Source of the DNA: Firmicutes bacterium UBA5473
Lineage (GTDB): Bacteria; Bacillota; DTU084
Length of the DNA: 8,412 nt
Direction of reading: 5' to 3'
Assembly: GCA_002427165.1 (NCBI GenBank)
Contig: DIQB01000097.1
Location: 4,198 to 12,609, forward strand
Positions 5,969 to 8,412 of the stretch are shown here, piece by piece; the first letter of the stretch is position 1, and each line of letters starts with the position of its first letter. A program made the translations under genes and the position numbers. The notes below the pieces were generated by a model that searched no databases, was not told the DNA's origin, and saw only the letters and a program-made list of their open reading frames with translations.

Positions 5969-6595
5969 TTGGAACAGGTCATCACTGCCGAAATCAGGCA
6001 GAAGGCTGGCAAAGGTGAAAATAGAAGATTACGGAAGGAAGGCAAGATCCCGGCTGTTCTTTATGGAAAGGACACCGAAAGCATGAAGCTTACTCTCTCT
6101 GCCCGTGAGCTGCAAAGGTTAGCAGATGCAGAGAGCACAAAGTTAATGAAGCTTAAGATCCAAGGTAATGGAGAGCGAGCAGTGCTGCTAAAGGATGTTC
6201 AGTATGATCACCTTTACAAAGATGTGCAGCATGTGGACCTACATGAGGTTAGCCTCACAGAGAAGCTCACAGTAACAGTTCCCCTGATCCTCACAGGTGA
6301 AGAGAACAGAGTCAAAGATGAAGGCATCGTTCAGCAGCTACTCCGAGAGGTTGATGTGGAGTGTCTGCCTACCCTGATTCCTGATCAGATCGTAGCTGAG
6401 ATCTCAAGCCTGACAATTGGTCAGAGCCTCTCAGTTGGGGAGCTAGTTGCAGACGAGGGGATCGAGATCATCACTCCTGCAGAGGAGACTGTGGTCACCA
6501 TCGTGCTCCCATCTAAGGAAGAGGAGCCTGAGGAAGAGGACGTTGACGAAACTGAGGAAACCGGCGAGGAAGCAAGCGAGGAGGAAGAAGCATAA
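5969..6595 (+). CDS. rplY: Large ribosomal subunit protein bL25, long Ctc/TL5 form
   Basis: bL25 binds the 5S rRNA on the large ribosomal subunit. The Ctc form carries an added C-terminal domain and is a general-stress protein in B. subtilis. The 208-residue product has the 5S-binding domain at about 1-95 (AEIRQKAGKGENRRLRKEGK, IPAVLYGK, HVDLHEV) and the TL5-like beta domain at about 100-185 (VPLILTGEENRVKDEGIVQQ, DVECLPTLIP, SSLTIGQSLSVGEL). It ends in a highly acidic tail of about 26 residues, mostly Glu, typical of the long form. Initiation is at TTG 5969: TTGGAGGTG (5955-5963) is an almost ideal ribosome site six to seven bases away, and no ATG lies near. The 62-nt gap from prs has a small possible hairpin at 5918-5934. 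An intrinsic terminator-like hairpin follows directly after the stop. Confidence 0.96.
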   Translation: MEQVITAEIRQKAGKGENRRLRKEGKIPAVLYGKDTESMKLTLSARELQRLADAESTKLMKLKIQGNGERAVLLKDVQYDHLYKDVQHVDLHEVSLTEKLTVTVPLILTGEENRVKDEGIVQQLLREVDVECLPTLIPDQIVAEISSLTIGQSLSVGELVADEGIEIITPAEETVVTIVLPSKEEEPEEEDVDETEETGEEASEEEEA

Positions 6596-6599
6596 GGAG

Positions 6600-6630
6600 A
6601 TGCGTAGCTTGGCTACGCATTTTCTTTCTA
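6600..6630 (+). terminator. Intrinsic terminator-like hairpin between rplY and pth
   Basis: ATGCGTAGC (6600-6608) and GCTACGCAT (6612-6620) form a perfect 9-bp stem with a short TTG loop, followed by the T-rich TTTCTTTCTA (6621-6630). It starts four bases after the rplY stop and ends about ten bases before the pth ATG. No promoter fits in the remaining space, so pth and downstream genes would depend on read-through or on a promoter inside rplY. Confidence 0.8.
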
Positions 6631-6639
6631 TTTGCACAT

Positions 6640-7209
6640 ATGGACAAACACTTAATTGTGGGCTTGGGAAATCCTGGCAGCGGGTATGAGCTCACCAGGC
6701 ATAACATGGGCTTTTGGGCAGTAGATGAGCTAGCCAAAAGCTGGTCTCTTAGCTGGAGAACCAAGGAACAGGCCCAAATTGCTCAACAGAACAGGATCTT
6801 TTTGCTCAAACCCCTCACCTTTATGAATAACAGTGGCTTTGCCGTGGCATCCCTAATCAGGCGGGAGGGAATTTCCCCTGGCAAGCTGCTTGTGATCTAC
6901 GACGACTTGGATCTTCCTCCAGGCCGGATCCGGCTGCGGCCCCGGGGAAGTTCTGGCGGCCACAGGGGCCTGGCATCCATCATCTCCTGCCTTGGCACAG
7001 AGGAATTTCCTCGCCTGCGGATCGGCATCGGCAGACCAGCTCCGGGAGTGATGCTACCCCGGGATTGGGTCTTAGCACCAATCCAGCGGGATGATGTTCC
7101 GGCTTTGCGAGACGGGATCAGCCGGGCAGCCGAGGCTGCACAGGCGTGGCTGGATCAGGGAATGGAGCAGGCCATGACCCAATTCAACCGCTGGGATAAA
7201 GAGGACTAA
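6640..7209 (+). CDS. pth: Peptidyl-tRNA hydrolase
   Basis: Pth cleaves the ester bond of peptidyl-tRNAs dropped by ribosomes, recycling tRNA; the B. subtilis orthologue is SpoVC. The 189-residue product has family length and motifs: LIVGLGNPGSGYELTRHNMGF (N11, catalytic H21), KPLTFMNNSGFAV (M62, N63), VIYDDLDLPPGRIRLRPRGS (D88 corresponds to E. coli D93), GGHRGLASI and LRIGIGRP. In the GGHxGL motif the position equivalent to E. coli N114 is R109 rather than Asn; I believe this variant occurs in other Firmicutes. ATG 6640 gives the standard N-terminus, but its upstream bases (TTTCTATTTGCACAT) hold no Shine-Dalgarno. The only such motif, AAGGAGATG, lies about 40 nt upstream, before the hairpin. 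The next gene begins directly at the base after the TAA. Confidence 0.97.
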   Translation: MDKHLIVGLGNPGSGYELTRHNMGFWAVDELAKSWSLSWRTKEQAQIAQQNRIFLLKPLTFMNNSGFAVASLIRREGISPGKLLVIYDDLDLPPGRIRLRPRGSSGGHRGLASIISCLGTEEFPRLRIGIGRPAPGVMLPRDWVLAPIQRDDVPALRDGISRAAEAAQAWLDQGMEQAMTQFNRWDKED

Positions 7210-7584
7210 GTGCAAATTCTAGCGATACTGTTTGCTATTTTTATCACGTATCTCCTCTGGGCACCCCTAGAGAAGCTTTCCCCAGGCAGCGTACTGTTGG
7301 CCATCCCACCTATTGAGGAGGGGGCCAAGGCTTTGGCTGCCTGGTCTTTTGCTGTGCCAATCTTTTCGCTTCACTTGGGCTTTGGTCTAGCTGAAGCCCT
7401 CTGGGAGCTTTCGCGCAAAAAGGCCCCAGCTGCCATGGCCGCTCTTCTAACCCACACCTGCTTTGGCCTCGCTGCCCTTTGGGCCTCGGCCCGGGGGAGA
7501 ATTGCTGCCTTAGGGGCTGCCTTGATTTTACACTGGTTGTGGAACTTTTTTATCTATCGATTGCAATTGCAGAGAGGAAGCTAG
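7210..7584 (+). CDS. Small integral membrane protein with PrsW/CPBP-like protease motifs
   Basis: I do not recognise an exact family. The 124-residue product is mostly hydrophobic, with likely membrane segments at about 2-18, 40-60, 75-92 and 97-116. It carries the motif series of PrsW-type intramembrane metalloproteases in the correct order: EEGAK (E36, E37, K40, as EExxK), a GFGLAEALWEL segment (G57, E62), HTCFG (H82), and HWLWN (H108, N112, as HxxxN). PrsW cleaves anti-sigma factors at the membrane, but that protein is much longer, so this would be a core-only form. Activity is inference. GTG 7210 abuts the pth stop, with AGAGGA as a ribosome site, implying translational coupling; mfd starts three bases after its stop. 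In Bacillus this slot between spoVC (pth) and mfd is held by fin, a short cysteine-rich anti-sigma-F protein, which this does not resemble. Confidence 0.82.
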   Translation: MQILAILFAIFITYLLWAPLEKLSPGSVLLAIPPIEEGAKALAAWSFAVPIFSLHLGFGLAEALWELSRKKAPAAMAALLTHTCFGLAALWASARGRIAALGAALILHWLWNFFIYRLQLQRGS

Positions 7585-7587
7585 TGG

Positions 7588-8412
7588 ATGGGACTCACAG
7601 GCTTATTGCCAATTATCAGACAACTTACAGATTTTCAGGAGGTGTTTGCTTCCCACAGAGAAGGGGTGCGAGAGCAGCTTGTAAGTGGGATCGGTGCTTC
7701 TATGAAAACCGCTTTTCTCGCGGCTATGTTTCAGGAGAAGCCTGAGCACACCCTCCTGATCACCCATAGCCCTCTGCAGGCTGTGCGGCTAGTTGAGGAT
7801 CTAGAAAGCATTTTGGGAGAGGGGAGAATCTTCCTCTACCCTACAGAGGAACTTTTGCCCCACGAGCAGGTGCGACCTAACTGGGATCTTGTGGGCAAAA
7901 GGCTCTCTGCCCTCAGGGCGATGATGGCGAGTGAGCCAGCAATCATCGTTGCCCCTGGCAGGGCGATAGTGGAGAGGGTGCTGTCTCCCCAGGAACTGAA
8001 GCAATATTATCTAACTTTTAAGATTGGTCAAGAGCTGGATCTAGATGACCTTGCAGGTCACCTAATTTCATCAGGTTACCTGCGAGTAGATCTAGTTGAG
8101 GGCAGGGGCCAGTTCAGCGTCAGAGGGGGCATTATGGATATCTTCCCCCCAGACAAAGAATACCCCTTGCGTCTGGAGCTCTTCGACACGGAACTGGATT
8201 CTCTGCGTGAGTTCGATCCCAACTCTCAGCGCTCACGGCAGAACCTCAGGGAGGTAGAGATCTGCCCTGCCTGGGAACTGCCCTATCCCAGAGAGCTATC
8301 TTCCGAGAAGCTCCAGGCGATTGAGGAGTCAGCAAAGAAGGTGCGGGGGCTAGATCGGGATGCCAAAGAGCTCCTCCGCGAGCGCACAGAGGAGCATCTG
8401 GAAAAACTCAGG
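7588..8412 (+). CDS. mfd: Transcription-repair coupling factor Mfd (N-terminal part, runs off the window)
   Basis: Mfd removes RNA polymerase stalled at DNA lesions using ATP-driven translocation and recruits UvrA for nucleotide excision repair. Only 275 codons are present, against roughly 1,150 or more in the family, and the frame is open at the right edge. What is visible is the UvrB-like N-terminal region: GLTGLLPIIRQL, GASMKTAFLAAM at the position of the degenerate Walker-type segment, LLITHSPLQAVRLVEDL, YPTEELLPHEQ, IIVAPGRAIVERVLSPQEL, SSGYLRVDLVEGRGQFSVRG and RGGIMDIFPP (from R179), then LRLELFDTELDSLREFDPNSQRS. The helicase and RNA polymerase-binding domains are outside. ATG 7588 has AGAGGAAG (7572-7579) about eight bases upstream, and the start lies three bases past the preceding stop, so it is probably in one transcript with pth and the membrane-protein gene. 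Confidence 0.97.
   Translation, partial: MGLTGLLPIIRQLTDFQEVFASHREGVREQLVSGIGASMKTAFLAAMFQEKPEHTLLITHSPLQAVRLVEDLESILGEGRIFLYPTEELLPHEQVRPNWDLVGKRLSALRAMMASEPAIIVAPGRAIVERVLSPQELKQYYLTFKIGQELDLDDLAGHLISSGYLRVDLVEGRGQFSVRGGIMDIFPPDKEYPLRLELFDTELDSLREFDPNSQRSRQNLREVEICPAWELPYPRELSSEKLQAIEESAKKVRGLDRDAKELLRERTEEHLEKLR

Noticed and set aside
7479..7745. Plus-strand open frame spanning the membrane-protein end and mfd start
   Set aside because: It is out of frame with both real genes and has no family similarity.
7801..8004. Minus-strand open frame inside mfd
   Set aside because: It is antisense to recognisable Mfd N-terminal sequence.

Overview
The window reads as a chromosomal segment of a Gram-positive, probably anaerobic, Firmicute (Clostridia-like). 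This rests on gene order and signals: glmU-prs-rplY(ctc)-pth(spoVC)-X-mfd is the Bacillus/Clostridia arrangement, Shine-Dalgarno sites are strong AGGAGG types, GTG and TTG starts occur, and the tmRNA is one-piece with an encoded CCA end. No genus can be named from sequence alone.

Positions 1-2564 are the accessory part. A DUF6624-like protein gene (its start codon falls across the left edge of the window) converges on a minus-strand Schlafen/AlbA_2 plus GHKL-ATPase-like protein gene. A perfect 16-bp inverted repeat lies between them. The Schlafen-like gene has family-like coding sequence upstream of its first ATG but no ATG/GTG/TTG there. Behind it, on the plus strand, 2275-2564 holds the decayed remains of a RelE/ParE-type toxin gene, broken by two frame changes and an internal deletion.

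Positions 2604-3504 are a trans-translation module: a strong promoter (TTGACA-16-TATAAT), smpB, and ssrA (tmRNA) starting three bases after the smpB stop, then an intrinsic terminator. SmpB and tmRNA act together to rescue stalled ribosomes. The tmRNA encodes the tag (A)ADNSYALAA, and its T-loop departs from the canonical form.

Positions 3535-8412 are the housekeeping cluster: GlmU (UDP-GlcNAc synthesis), Prs (PRPP synthesis), a TTG-initiated long-form bL25/Ctc, an intrinsic terminator-like hairpin, Pth (peptidyl-tRNA hydrolase) without an obvious Shine-Dalgarno, a 124-residue membrane protein, and the first 275 codons of mfd (transcription-repair coupling factor). The membrane protein sits where Bacillus carries fin and shows the spaced Glu/His/Asn motifs of PrsW/CPBP-type intramembrane proteases. 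It is the best candidate here for something little described. I found no CRISPR array, insertion sequence, tRNA or rRNA.
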